Source: an uncultured Clostridia bacterium (GTDB lineage Bacteria > Bacillota > Clostridia > Christensenellales > QALW01). Taken from it: a stretch of 10,651 nucleotides of DNA. Positions 1 to 7,389 of this stretch are shown piece after piece (the stretch's first letter is position 1; the number at the start of each line of letters is the position of its first letter). The translations under genes and the position numbers were made by a program. Location: contig URTC01000030.1 of NCBI GenBank assembly GCA_900550765.1, positions 1 through 10,651 on the forward strand, read 5' to 3'. Below the pieces are notes generated by a model. The model was not told where the DNA came from. It did no database searches and saw only the letters and a list, made by a program, of their open reading frames with translations.

Positions 1-1121
1 ATTACAAGATCATCGCGAACAGAGCCGCCGGGCTGGGCAATATAGCTTACACCGCTCTTTTGGGCGCGGTCAATGTTATCGCCAAAGGGAAAGAATGCGT
101 CGCTGCCCAAGGCAACGCCGGTAATGCTGTCTAAATAAGCTCGTTTTTCTTCGCGCGTCAGCTCCTCCGGCTTACGGGTAAAGTACTTCTGCCAGCTGCC
201 CTCGGCTAAAACGTCCTGGCAATCGTCCGAAATGTACACGTCAATGCAGTTATCCTTCTCGGGCCGGCCCATCGTATCCAAAAAGGGCAGGGAAAGCACT
301 TTCGGGTGCCGGCGCAGATGCCAAATATCCGCTTTATTGCCCGCCAGGCGGGTGCAGTGAATACGGGACTGCTGCCCCGCGCCCACGCCGATGGCCTGGC
401 CTTCCGCCGCATAGCACACAGAGTTGGACTGCGTATATTTAAGCGTAATCAACGAAATAATCAAATCCCTTTTTGCCTCGGGCGGCAGTTCTTTATTGGC
501 GGTAACAACGTTTAAAAGCAAGTTTTCGTCAATGGTAAAATTATTGCGCCCCTGCTCAAAGGTAACGCCGTACACCTGCTTTTTTTCCACCGGGTCCGGA
601 ACGAAATTTTCATCAATCTGCACAATGTTATAACCGCCCTTGCGCTTGCTTTTTAAAATTTCAAGAGCTTCCGGCTCATAGCCCGGGGCAATTACGCCGT
701 CGGAAACTTCGCGCTTAATCAAAAGCGCCGTAGTCGTATCGCAGACATCCGAAAGCGCAATCCAATCGCCGAAGGAGGACATACGGTCCGTACCGCGGGC
801 GCGGGCATAGGCCAGCGCCAAGGGTGAATCATCCAGGCCGGGAATATCATCCACAAAGCAGGCCTTTTTTAAATCGTCGCTCATCGGCAGCCCCAGCGCC
901 GCGCTGGTGGGGCTTACATGCTTAAAGCTGGTAGCGCAGGGCATATGCAGCGCCGCCTTCAGTTCTTTTACCAGCTGCCAGGAATTAAACGCATCCAAAA
1001 AGTTAATGTATCCGGGGCGGCCGTTTAAAATCGTAATGGGCAGGTCACTGCCGTCCTCCATATAAATGCTGGCCGGCTTTTGGTTGGGGTTGCAGCCGTA
1101 TTTTAACTCAAAAGTTTTCAT
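1..1121 (-). CDS. purH: Stand-alone AICAR formyltransferase (transformylase half of PurH), partial at 3' end
   Basis: Transfers the formyl group of 10-formyl-THF to AICAR (ZMP), giving FAICAR, the ninth step of IMP synthesis in the cytosol. The gene starts at ATG 1121 after a good AGGAGG site; 373 residues are visible and the reading frame is open to the window edge. The known single-domain clostridial family is about 390 residues, so only some 20 residues should be missing. The protein begins directly with LKYGCNPNQKP, the motif that opens the transformylase domain of ordinary PurH (LRYGENPHQ). No MGS-like cyclohydrolase domain precedes it. The catalytic Lys-His pair is present (SFKHVSP, K67 H68), as are TLKYTQSNSVCYA, GAGQQSRIHCTRLAG and GSDAFFPFGDN. 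It lies 9 nt downstream of purO, which supplies the missing activity. The symbol purH is used loosely, because only the transformylase function is encoded here. Confidence 0.93.
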   Translation of the reverse strand, partial: MKTFELKYGCNPNQKPASIYMEDGSDLPITILNGRPGYINFLDAFNSWQLVKELKAALHMPCATSFKHVSPTSAALGLPMSDDLKKACFVDDIPGLDDSPLALAYARARGTDRMSSFGDWIALSDVCDTTTALLIKREVSDGVIAPGYEPEALEILKSKRKGGYNIVQIDENFVPDPVEKKQVYGVTFEQGRNNFTIDENLLLNVVTANKELPPEAKRDLIISLITLKYTQSNSVCYAAEGQAIGVGAGQQSRIHCTRLAGNKADIWHLRRHPKVLSLPFLDTMGRPEKDNCIDVYISDDCQDVLAEGSWQKYFTRKPEELTREEKRAYLDSITGVALGSDAFFPFGDNIDRAQKSGVSYIAQPGGSVRDDLV

Positions 1122-1130
1122 CCTGTCCTC

Positions 1131-1847
1131 CTATTGATTTTTATTTATAATTCGCTCTTCCGTTGCGCCGGATACCAAATCCGTAAAGCGCACGTACAGA
1201 GAGATTTTATTATCCGAATCCAAATTGTCCCAAAGCAAGCCGGAAAAATCGTCGATATCGCCGCCAAGCGCTATCGGCTCCGGCTCGCCGGCAAAGGAAG
1301 GCAGCGGATTGCCGTCCTCCTGATAGGTATGGATAAAATGCCCCGTACCCGCCTGCGGCGCATAGGCAAACGTAAAACGGTTGCAGGCGCTTCCGGCCTC
1401 ATCCGCGCTTTTTAAAATGCTCATTTTATAGGTAAAGCGATCCTTTTCAAATGTTAAAAGGCCGCTGATGCGGGGGGTAAAATTCGGAAAATCCGGCTCA
1501 AATTCCCGCGTATCCAGCGCCTGCTCAAAGCCCTTGCCGGCGGCAAGAAAATCATAAACCGTATCGGTTTGGTCGCCGTTGGTAACAATCAGCTTGTTTT
1601 CTAAGCGCCGAACGGCATTATAGATGATAAGCGAAGGATCCTTCACTTTGCTTTCGTCAAAAGCGGCGGTAAAAATATCGCCGTTCTCCCTCTTTTTAAA
1701 AACCCGGTTGCGGCTGTTTTCGCTGCGTCCCATGATAAAATAGGCGGCAACGGCTTTTTTACCATCCTCCGAAAGCCCCAAAACAATGCCCCTGCCGGGA
1801 TAACGGTTATTTTTTAAAAGCTGGGCAATATCCAAAAGTGCACTCAT
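1131..1847 (-). CDS. purO: IMP cyclohydrolase, PurO type
   Basis: Predicted to close FAICAR to IMP, the last step of purine synthesis. The 238-residue protein starts [20 protein letters not shown]. Start ATG 1847 was chosen because AAGGAGA lies just upstream and because the ATG overlaps the purN stop (ATGA). A longer frame back to 1916 only reads through purN. Family-like motifs are NNRYPGRGIVLGLS near residues 13-26 and FIMGRSENSRNRVF near 37-50, then an acidic C-terminal half with GGDIDDFSGLLWD. These match the PurO-type IMP cyclohydrolase family first known from archaea, which is unrelated to the PurH N-terminal domain. The position between purN and a transformylase-only gene strongly supports the role. 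The assignment rests on remembered family motifs, not on a search. Confidence 0.86.
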   Translation of the reverse strand: MSALLDIAQLLKNNRYPGRGIVLGLSEDGKKAVAAYFIMGRSENSRNRVFKKRENGDIFTAAFDESKVKDPSLIIYNAVRRLENKLIVTNGDQTDTVYDFLAAGKGFEQALDTREFEPDFPNFTPRISGLLTFEKDRFTYKMSILKSADEAGSACNRFTFAYAPQAGTGHFIHTYQEDGNPLPSFAGEPEPIALGGDIDDFSGLLWDNLDSDNKISLYVRFTDLVSGATEERIINKNQ

Positions 1848-2461
1848 AATTTTTTCTCCTTGCCTTTGGCAATTTTTTTGGCTACCTCCTGCGCGGCCCG
1901 GGGCAGAAGTTTCCATTCCGCCTGCTCCATCACGCGCCTCTGCAGCGTCTGCGGCGTATCGTTTTTCAAAACGCGCACCGCTTTTTGAAAGATAATTTCG
2001 CCCCCGTCGGGTACTTCGTTGACAAAATGCACCGTAGCGCCGGTCACCTTTACGCCCTTTTGCAGGGCCGCCTCATGCACGCGCAGGCCATAGTAGCCCT
2101 CGCCGCAGAAGGAGGGAATCAGCGACGGATGCACATTGATAATTCGTTTTTCATACTGCCGGACAAAATCAGCGCTTAAAATGCTCATAAAACCGGCCAA
2201 AACAATCATATCCACGGAATATTCCGCCTGCGTGCGGAGATTTTCCTCCTCAATGGCCTGCTGTGAGCCGGCCTGCTTTTTGCTGACGATTTTAGTGGGG
2301 ATATGATGCTTTTTCGCACGCTCCAGCGCATAGGCGTCCTCCCGGCTGGAGAGAACCAAAACCAGCGCGCCGTCCTTCAGCTCGCCCCGATCCGCCGCGT
2401 CCAGCAGGGCCTGCAGGTTCGTACCCCCTCCGGAGACAAACACCGCGATATTGGCTACCAT
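1844..2461 (-). CDS. purN: Phosphoribosylglycinamide formyltransferase (GART), folate dependent
   Basis: Formylates GAR to FGAR with 10-formyl-THF, the third step of IMP synthesis. The protein has 205 residues, normal for PurN. The N-terminal phosphate-binding loop [10 protein letters not shown] is at residues 8-17. The catalytic set is visible: N109 and H111 in [11 protein letters not shown], and D152 in [20 protein letters not shown] (123-133) is the typical folate-site region. ATG 2461 overlaps the end of purM by 7 nt, with GAGGG upstream inside purM as a modest ribosome site. The stop overlaps the purO start as ATGA. Nothing looks truncated. Confidence 0.97.
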   Translation of the reverse strand: MVANIAVFVSGGGTNLQALLDAADRGELKDGALVLVLSSREDAYALERAKKHHIPTKIVSKKQAGSQQAIEEENLRTQAEYSVDMIVLAGFMSILSADFVRQYEKRIINVHPSLIPSFCGEGYYGLRVHEAALQKGVKVTGATVHFVNEVPDGGEIIFQKAVRVLKNDTPQTLQRRVMEQAEWKLLPRAAQEVAKKIAKGKEKKL

Positions 2462-3495
2462 AATAAAACGCCCTCGCTTGAAGCAACCGTCTCGCCGATG
2501 ATATATGCATTCTCGCCCGCCTCGCGCAGAATCTGCAAAGCCTTATCCGCATCGTCCTTCGCCACCACCACGCTCATGCCAACGCCCATATTAAAGGTGT
2601 TGAACATGTCCCGCTCCGGGATATTTCCGGTTTTGGCAATCAAATCAAAAATCGGCAGAACCCGAACGGCCGCCTTTTCAATTTTAGCCGAAAATCCCTC
2701 GGGCAGACTGCGCGGAATATTTTCATAAAAGCCGCCGCCGGTAATGTGGGATACTGCCTTAACCGTTACCTGCTCCATCAGGCGCAGCATGGGCTGCACA
2801 TAAATTTTAGTAGGTGCCAGCAGCGTTTCGCCGATGCTTCTGCCTCCCAATTCTTCACAAGGAGCTTTTATATCGGTGTTTTCCACGTCAAACACCTTGC
2901 GCACAAGGGAAAACCCATTGGAGTGCACCCCGCTGGAGGGCAGCGCAAGAATCACGTCGCCCGGGCGGATAGAGGAATGGTCCACGATCTTCTCCTTATC
3001 CACCACGCCTACGGCAAAGCCGGCTAAATCATATTCATCCTCCGGGTAAAATCCAGGCATTTCAGCCGTTTCGCCGCCGATCAGCGCCGCGCCGGACTGC
3101 ACACAGCCCTCGGCTACGCCCTTTACAATGGCGGCAATTTTTTCCGGCTCATTTTTTCCGCAGGCGATATAATCCAAAAAGAACAAGGGTTTTGCGCCGC
3201 AGCAGATGATGTCGTTTACGCACATAGCCACGCAGTCAATCCCCACGGTATCATGCTTGTCCATCAAAAACGCCATCTTCAGCTTGGTACCCACGCCGTC
3301 GGTGCCGCTTACAAGCACCGGCTTTTTTATACCGGTAAGGTCCAGCTCAAACAGCCCGCCAAAGCCGCCGATATCTGAAAGCGCGCCCGTACCGGCAACC
3401 GTTTTGGCAATGTGCTGCTTCATCAGTTCCACAGCCCTGTAGCCTGCGGTAATATCTACGCCCGCGTTTTTGTAACTCTCGCTAAAGCTTTTCAT
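2455..3495 (-). CDS. purM: Phosphoribosylformylglycinamidine cyclo-ligase (AIR synthetase)
   Basis: Closes FGAM to AIR with ATP, the fifth step of the pathway. The protein has 346 residues, the usual length. It carries the AIRS signatures: [19 protein letters not shown] at the N-terminus, [16 protein letters not shown] (ATP/phosphate loop), [47 protein letters not shown], and [14 protein letters not shown]. The C-terminal domain contains [13 protein letters not shown] and [10 protein letters not shown]. The start ATG overlaps the purF stop by 4 nt and the end overlaps purN by 7 nt, so translation is probably coupled on both sides. Confidence 0.98.
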   Translation of the reverse strand: MKSFSESYKNAGVDITAGYRAVELMKQHIAKTVAGTGALSDIGGFGGLFELDLTGIKKPVLVSGTDGVGTKLKMAFLMDKHDTVGIDCVAMCVNDIICCGAKPLFFLDYIACGKNEPEKIAAIVKGVAEGCVQSGAALIGGETAEMPGFYPEDEYDLAGFAVGVVDKEKIVDHSSIRPGDVILALPSSGVHSNGFSLVRKVFDVENTDIKAPCEELGGRSIGETLLAPTKIYVQPMLRLMEQVTVKAVSHITGGGFYENIPRSLPEGFSAKIEKAAVRVLPIFDLIAKTGNIPERDMFNTFNMGVGMSVVVAKDDADKALQILREAGENAYIIGETVASSEGVLLW

Positions 3496-4931
3496 TTTTC
3501 TTCCCCGCTTTCGGATATTTTCGTCTCAAACCGGTTTTTATGTGCCTTTTGCGGCACAGCCGTAGGATATTTTTCATCAAAACAGGCTGTACAAAAGCTG
3601 TTTTGATCAATTCCACCGGCGATTTTCGTTACGTTATCCACACTTAAATACCCAAGACTGTCCACACCGATGATCTTTTCGATTTCTTTTATCGTATGAT
3701 TGCAAGCAATCAGCGCATCCTTAGAATCGATATCCGTACCATAATAACACGGCGCAATAAACGCCGGTGCCGAAACCCGCATATGCACCTCGGTGGCGCC
3801 TGCGTCACGCAGCAGTTTTACGATCCGGGCGCTGGTAGTTCCGCGCACAATGGAATCGTCAATCAATACCACTCTTTTCCCCTTTACGGTATCGGAAACC
3901 GGGTTCAGCTTAATTTTAACTTTATCTTCCCTTGACTTCTGCCCCGGAGAGATAAACGTACGGCCGATGTATTTATTTTTAATAAAACCGATGCCGTAGG
4001 GAATGCCCGACTGGCGAGAAAAGCCGATGGCCGCATCAATGCCGGAATCCGGCACGCCGATCACGATATCCGCCTGCACCGGATGCTCCAAGGCCAAAAA
4101 CGCGCCGGCGCGCACACGGGCCGAATGAACGGAACAGCCGTCAATAACAGAATCCGGCCGCGCGAAATAAATATAATCAAACACGCACATCGAGGGCTGC
4201 ACTGTGCCGCAGTGTGTTGTAATACTGCGCACACCCTTGGCATCAAACACAATGATTTCTCCCGGACGTACATCCCGCACAAAAGAGGCGCCTACCGCGT
4301 CAAGCGCGCAGCTTTCCGACGCTACTATAAAAGCACCGTCATCCGTTTTACCATAGCACAGCGGCCGAATACCGTTGTGATCCCGTACCGCAATCAATTT
4401 GGAAGGTGACATCAGCACCAGAGAATACGCCCCTTTGATGCGCCCCAGTGCCCCCTCTACTGCCTGTTCAATTGACGCAGTTTTAATCCGTTCTTGGGTA
4501 ATAATATAAGAAATAACCTCTGTATCACTGGTAGTATGAAAGATCGCACCGCCGAGTTCCAATTCCTGCCGAAGCTCATAGGAATTCACCAGGTTGCCGT
4601 TATGCGCAAGCGCTATATGTCCTTTCACATGGTTCACTACAATCGGCTGAGCGTTCAGGCGGCCGGCGGTGCCGGTGGTGCCGTAGCGCACATGGCCTAC
4701 CGCCATATTCCCCTCGCCCAATTTTTCCAGTACAGGCTTTGTAAAAACATCGTTTACCAAACCTACATCTTTATACGTTTGAAAGACGCCGTCATCGTTC
4801 ACCACAATGCCGCAGCTCTCCTGCCCCCGGTGCTGCAGAGCAAACAACCCATAATAAGCCGAAGCCGCCACATCCATTTTATGCGGGGCAAAAAACCCGA
4901 AAACGCCGCATTCTTCTCTTAAACTACTCAT
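3492..4931 (-). CDS. purF: Amidophosphoribosyltransferase (glutamine PRPP amidotransferase), Fe-S type
   Basis: Catalyses the committed step, PRPP plus glutamine to phosphoribosylamine. The protein has 479 residues. A seven-residue propeptide (MSSLREE) precedes Cys8 in CGVFGFF, the expected N-terminal nucleophile after self-cleavage. The glutaminase domain continues with [26 protein letters not shown] and TTSDTEVI. The PRPP-binding motif [14 protein letters not shown] spans about 355-367. Cys249, Cys395 and the CTAC pair (447, 450) match the four ligands of the [4Fe-4S] cluster in Bacillus-type PurF, so oxygen-sensitive maturation is expected. Its ATG overlaps the purC stop (ATGA), and its stop overlaps the purM start in the same way. 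Confidence 0.98.
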   Translation of the reverse strand: MSSLREECGVFGFFAPHKMDVAASAYYGLFALQHRGQESCGIVVNDDGVFQTYKDVGLVNDVFTKPVLEKLGEGNMAVGHVRYGTTGTAGRLNAQPIVVNHVKGHIALAHNGNLVNSYELRQELELGGAIFHTTSDTEVISYIITQERIKTASIEQAVEGALGRIKGAYSLVLMSPSKLIAVRDHNGIRPLCYGKTDDGAFIVASESCALDAVGASFVRDVRPGEIIVFDAKGVRSITTHCGTVQPSMCVFDYIYFARPDSVIDGCSVHSARVRAGAFLALEHPVQADIVIGVPDSGIDAAIGFSRQSGIPYGIGFIKNKYIGRTFISPGQKSREDKVKIKLNPVSDTVKGKRVVLIDDSIVRGTTSARIVKLLRDAGATEVHMRVSAPAFIAPCYYGTDIDSKDALIACNHTIKEIEKIIGVDSLGYLSVDNVTKIAGGIDQNSFCTACFDEKYPTAVPQKAHKNRFETKISESGEEK

Positions 4932-5643
4932 GCTTCTTCTCCAAACACCCGTTTCATCATTTCGGCATAGGCGCCCTCTACATTGCCTAAATCCCTGCGG
5001 AAGCGGTCCTTATCCAGCTTTTCACCGGTCGCCGCATCCCAGAACCGACAGGTATCGGGAGAAATTTCATCCGCCAGCAGAATCTTGCCGCTGGCATCCT
5101 TGCCGAATTCAATTTTAAAATCCACAAGATCAATATTAATTTTTTTGAAAAAGTCCTTTAAAAACGCATTGATTTTAAAAGTGTACTCCGAAATCGTATC
5201 CAAGTCCTCACGAGTAGCCCAACCGCAGGCAATGATATGATAATCATTCACCATCGGGTCACCTAAAGCATCATCCTTATAGCAATACTCCAGTGTAGGA
5301 CAAAGCAGCTTTGTTCCCTCCGCTACACCGAACCTCTTCGAAAAGGAGCCTGCTGCAATATTTCGTACAATAACCTCCAGCGGAACGATCGTCACCTTTT
5401 TACAACGGTTTCCCGGTCGTTAAGTTCTTCCACAAAGTGAGTGGGAATCCCTTCCTTTTCCAGCAAACCCATCAGATAATTGCTCATGCGGTTGTTCACA
5501 ACGCCCTTGCCGGCGATCGTGCCCTTTTTCAGGCCGTTAAAGGCAGTAGCATCATCCTTATAGGAAACAATACAGTATTCGGGGTTTTCAGTTGCAAACA
5601 CCTTTTTGGCCTTACCTTCATACATCTGTTCTTTCTTTTCCAT
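4928..5643 (-). pseudogene. purC: SAICAR synthetase, interrupted by a -1 frameshift
   Basis: Joins CAIR and aspartate to make SAICAR. Read from ATG 5643 ([16 protein letters not shown], after AAAAGGAGAAG), the frame ends after 83 residues at TGA 5394-5392, in DRETVVKR. The rest, [22 protein letters not shown] to the end, lies in the -1 frame (5395-4928, 155 residues). It keeps the C-terminal signature [25 protein letters not shown]. Joined, the parts make 238 residues, close to the family's 235-240, with no residue missing at the junction. The cause is a run of five A's (plus-strand T's 5397-5401), where six would restore VVKKVTIV. The breakpoint has a GTGA overlap, so the second half could in principle start at GTG 5395, but no proper ribosome site precedes it. 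The flanking operon is intact and needs this enzyme, so a sequencing or assembly error in the homopolymer is the simplest explanation. True mutation or ribosomal slippage at A-AAA-AGG remain possible. Confidence 0.9.
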
Positions 5644-5668
5644 TTTTCTTCTCCTTTTTAACCTGAAT

Positions 5669-6160
5669 TTAATGATATTTTTTTGATATCTCCGCATCCC
5701 TGGCAAGTACGTTCTCTGCTGCTGTCCGACGTGCTTCCTCTAACTTTCGGGCAAGGGAAGCGTCCTCCACTGCCAGAATCTGCAGGGAAAGCAAAGCGGC
5801 ATTGACAGCGCCGTCTATCGCAACCGTTGCCACCGGAATCCCCGAGGGCATCTGAACTGTTGACAAAAGCGCATCAATGCCGTCAAGCGTTGATGATTTT
5901 ATAGGGAGCCCAATCACCGGCAAAGTGGTAGAAGCCGCGATGGCGCCGGCAAGATGCGCAGCCTTCCCCGCAGCAGCAATCAGCACGCCAAACCCTTTTT
6001 CTCTGGCTGAACACGCAAATTCTTTAGCCTGCTCAGGCGTCCTGTGTGCTGAATAAACATGCACTTCACATTCAACTCCATATTCTTGTACTGTTGCAAT
6101 GGCCTTTTCCACGATGGGAAGATCGCTGTCACTTCCCATAACGATCCCTATCTTTTTCAT
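5669..6160 (-). CDS. purE: 5-(carboxyamino)imidazole ribonucleotide mutase, class I-like PurE
   Basis: Produces CAIR for PurC. ATG 6160 was chosen because a near-perfect AAGGAGGATGAA site precedes it and the family N-terminus starts there ([15 protein letters not shown]). Longer in-frame starts would begin inside the riboswitch leader. The protein has 163 residues, normal for class I PurE. It shows GSDSDLP (9-15), [11 protein letters not shown] (34-44), [27 protein letters not shown] (61-87) and [18 protein letters not shown] (98-115). It is the first gene of the operon, 25 nt before purC. No purK lies between purE and purC, so N5-CAIR must come from a purK elsewhere, or this PurE uses CO2 directly. 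The sequence does not settle this. Confidence 0.96.
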   Translation of the reverse strand: MKKIGIVMGSDSDLPIVEKAIATVQEYGVECEVHVYSAHRTPEQAKEFACSAREKGFGVLIAAAGKAAHLAGAIAASTTLPVIGLPIKSSTLDGIDALLSTVQMPSGIPVATVAIDGAVNAALLSLQILAVEDASLARKLEEARRTAAENVLARDAEISKKYH

Positions 6161-6181
6161 TTCATCCTCCTTCAAGTTTAT

Positions 6182-6224
6182 AAAAAAGAGCAGTCCTATC
6201 CTCTTTTTTCGGATAAGGCTGCCC
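6182..6224 (-). terminator. Riboswitch-controlled intrinsic terminator before purE
   Basis: On the minus strand GGGCAGCCTTATCC (6224-6211) can pair with GGATAGGACTGCTC (6201-6188), with a loop of GAAAAAAGA, followed by six T's (6187-6182). The pairing has one offset A and a G-U. The 5' arm includes the GGGC of the conserved CTGGGC of the ZTP aptamer, so aptamer folding and terminator folding exclude each other. That is the standard on-switch layout: ligand bound, terminator off, purE operon on. Confidence 0.85.
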
Positions 6225-6297
6225 AGACGGTCGGCATAAAACGGCTCCCCTGCTCCATGATGGTACACTCCATCTTCCGTCAGTTACAAAAGAGCCC
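6219..6297 (-). ncRNA. ZTP/ZMP riboswitch (pfl motif) in the purE leader
   Basis: The leader fits the ZTP aptamer. The P1 strands GGCTCTTTT (6296-6288) and AGGGGAGCC (6251-6243) pair over 9 bp including G-U wobbles. The inner strand GTAACTGACG (6287-6278) resembles the family's GUGACUGGCG. The P2 hairpin is GATGG/CCATC (6274-6270 with 6263-6259), followed by ATGGAGC (family GGGGAGC). After a short linker comes the hallmark GCCGACCGTCTGGGCA (6235-6220), matching CCGCCUGGGC of the pfl motif. The aptamer begins a few bases after the predicted transcription start (about 6302). ZMP is the substrate of the transformylase at the operon's far end, so high ZMP/ZTP (folate shortage) would raise expression. 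Recognition is from the remembered consensus, not a covariance search. Confidence 0.88.
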
Positions 6298-6308
6298 TCC
6301 GTGTTTTT

Positions 6309-6337
6309 ATTATATGATATTCGGCGGATTTCGTCAA
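6309..6337 (-). promoter_or_regulatory. Promoter of the purine operon
   Basis: On the minus strand TTGACG (6337-6332) and a perfect TATAAT (6314-6309) are separated by 17 bp, a strong sigma-A promoter. Initiation is expected near 6302, just ahead of the ZTP aptamer. The strength fits a scheme in which control is by termination in the leader, not by initiation. Confidence 0.9.
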
Positions 6338-6427
6338 ACATAAAAACAGAGGATATGTACCCATAACAAAATATTTACAATTGGCCTATTCTGCTCTGCA
6401 AAACAAAAAACGCCTCTTTTTCCTCCC

Positions 6428-7267
6428 TCAAACAGCTGTACAGGATGCGTCAGAAATCCTTGGCTTTCGCGTAAAAAGCTCAATTGTAGTACCGGCAGTT
6501 GAAGGAATTTCTGCATAGCGGGAAGGCGGTACTCCATAACACCTTTTAAAGCAGCGCGAAAAGCTGAATAAATCGCCGTAGCCTACTGATGCAGCTACCA
6601 CCGAAACAGAATACCGCTCCCGCCGAAGCAGTTCCAGTGCCCGCTCCATTCGATACTCCGTCAGATAGCGGCCGGGACTTTTTCCCGTTTCCTTTTTAAA
6701 CAGATTCGAAAAATAACTTCGGTCCAATCCCAGAGCATCCGCAATGCTCTGTACGGTAACATCCTTCATATACTGTTTTTTAATCATATTTACCGCTCGG
6801 GCCGTATAGCTGGTATCATCCTCCTGCGCCATATCTCCGCAAAGACAGGCGATTACTTCCCAAATAGCGGCAATCGCCTGCATATCTTTAAGAATTCCGC
6901 CGTTGCGCATACGATCTACAGCAGAAAATATCTGCTTCAACCCCTCCTTGCGAATTACATACGGAAGTTCCTCCAAGCAGGGCAGTTCCGAAGTAAAGCC
7001 TACCCATATGTAATACCAAGGATCCTCTCTGTCCGCTTCATATTGCGTAATTTCCCCCGGTTTAATTAAAAAGGCCTCCCCCGGATGCACGGCATACTCC
7101 TTTCCCTCCACCCGGTACTTGCCTTTTCCCGATACCACATAATGCAAAAGCCAGTATGTACGCACTGCCGGGCCGTAGCAATGGCGGCTTTCACAATGCT
7201 GGCTGCCAAGATACAGGGGAACTACCTTATTATATTGCTCATTTCGTATATTGCACTGCTGAAGCAT
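6428..7267 (-). CDS. AraC-family transcriptional regulator, cupin sensor plus HTH
   Basis: A 279-residue protein with the usual two-domain layout. The N-terminal AraC-binding cupin (about 20-90) shows LLHYVVSGKGKYRVEGKEYAV, HPGEAFLIKPGEITQYEAD and WYYIWVGF, which probably binds a sugar. The C-terminal double helix-turn-helix runs from about 155 to 253: VQSIADALGLDRSYFSNLFKKETGKSPGRYLTEYRMERALELL, then VVAASVGYGDLFSFSRCFKRCYGVPPSRY, the classic AraC signature. About 26 further residues follow the usual end of the domain. It starts at ATG 7267 after AGAGGG and is divergent from the GH4 gene. By analogy with MsmR/RafR-like proteins it probably activates that gene in response to an alpha-galactoside. 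Target and ligand are inferred from position only. Confidence 0.93.
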   Translation of the reverse strand: MLQQCNIRNEQYNKVVPLYLGSQHCESRHCYGPAVRTYWLLHYVVSGKGKYRVEGKEYAVHPGEAFLIKPGEITQYEADREDPWYYIWVGFTSELPCLEELPYVIRKEGLKQIFSAVDRMRNGGILKDMQAIAAIWEVIACLCGDMAQEDDTSYTARAVNMIKKQYMKDVTVQSIADALGLDRSYFSNLFKKETGKSPGRYLTEYRMERALELLRRERYSVSVVAASVGYGDLFSFSRCFKRCYGVPPSRYAEIPSTAGTTIELFTRKPRISDASCTAV

Positions 7268-7293
7268 TTTCCCTCTTCACCATTCCTTTATGA

Positions 7294-7323
7294 TCTCACA
7301 TTATAACATATCTTTCTCATATT
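7294..7323. repeat. Direct repeat, candidate AraC-type operator
   Basis: TCTCACATT (7294-7302) and TCTCATATT (7315-7323) match at 8 of 9 positions, exactly 21 bp apart, or two helical turns on the same face. AraC-family proteins typically bind such paired direct half-sites. The pair lies upstream of the weak GH4 promoter and covers the regulator's own -10 and spacer, so it could serve both activation and self-control. Confidence 0.5.
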
Positions 7324-7329
7324 CTGCAA
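7300..7329 (-). promoter_or_regulatory. Promoter of the AraC-family regulator gene
   Basis: On the minus strand TTGCAG (7329-7324), an 18-bp spacer and TATAAT (7305-7300). Initiation near 7293 leaves a leader of about 25 nt. The element faces the opposite way from the GH4 promoter and overlaps the 21-bp-spaced repeat. Confidence 0.7.
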
Positions 7330-7352
7330 TACAAATTTCAAAAAAAGCATGC

Positions 7353-7358
7353 TATAAT
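7353..7358 (+). promoter_or_regulatory. -10 box of the GH4 alpha-galactosidase promoter, weak -35
   Basis: TATAAT, preceded by the palindrome GCATGC (7347-7352). At 16-18 bp upstream only TACAAA-like sequence is found, a poor -35 element. This is what an activator-dependent promoter looks like. AAAGGAGG (7374-7381) is the ribosome site for the ATG at 7390. Confidence 0.65.
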
Positions 7359-7389
7359 ACCGTTGTGAAAAAAAAAGGAGGAACTTTTT

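Noticed and set aside
1848..1916. Longer N-terminus for PurO starting at 1916.
   Set aside because: It would overlap the purN coding end by 73 bases. The internal ATG at 1847 has a good ribosome site and the usual ATGA overlap.
6161..6268. Longer PurE starting at 6268.
   Set aside because: The extension translates the riboswitch and terminator. The strong AAGGAGGATGAA site and the family N-terminus fix the start at 6160.
6400..6427. A-rich/T-rich palindrome after the AraC-type gene as its terminator (AAAAAGAGGCGTTTTTT on the minus strand).
   Set aside because: The stem would be almost only A-T pairs around a G/C loop, too weak to call. Readthrough toward the purE promoter cannot be excluded.
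7347..7352. GCATGC palindrome next to the GH4 -10 box as a repressor operator.
   Set aside because: A six-base palindrome is too short and too common to support an operator call.
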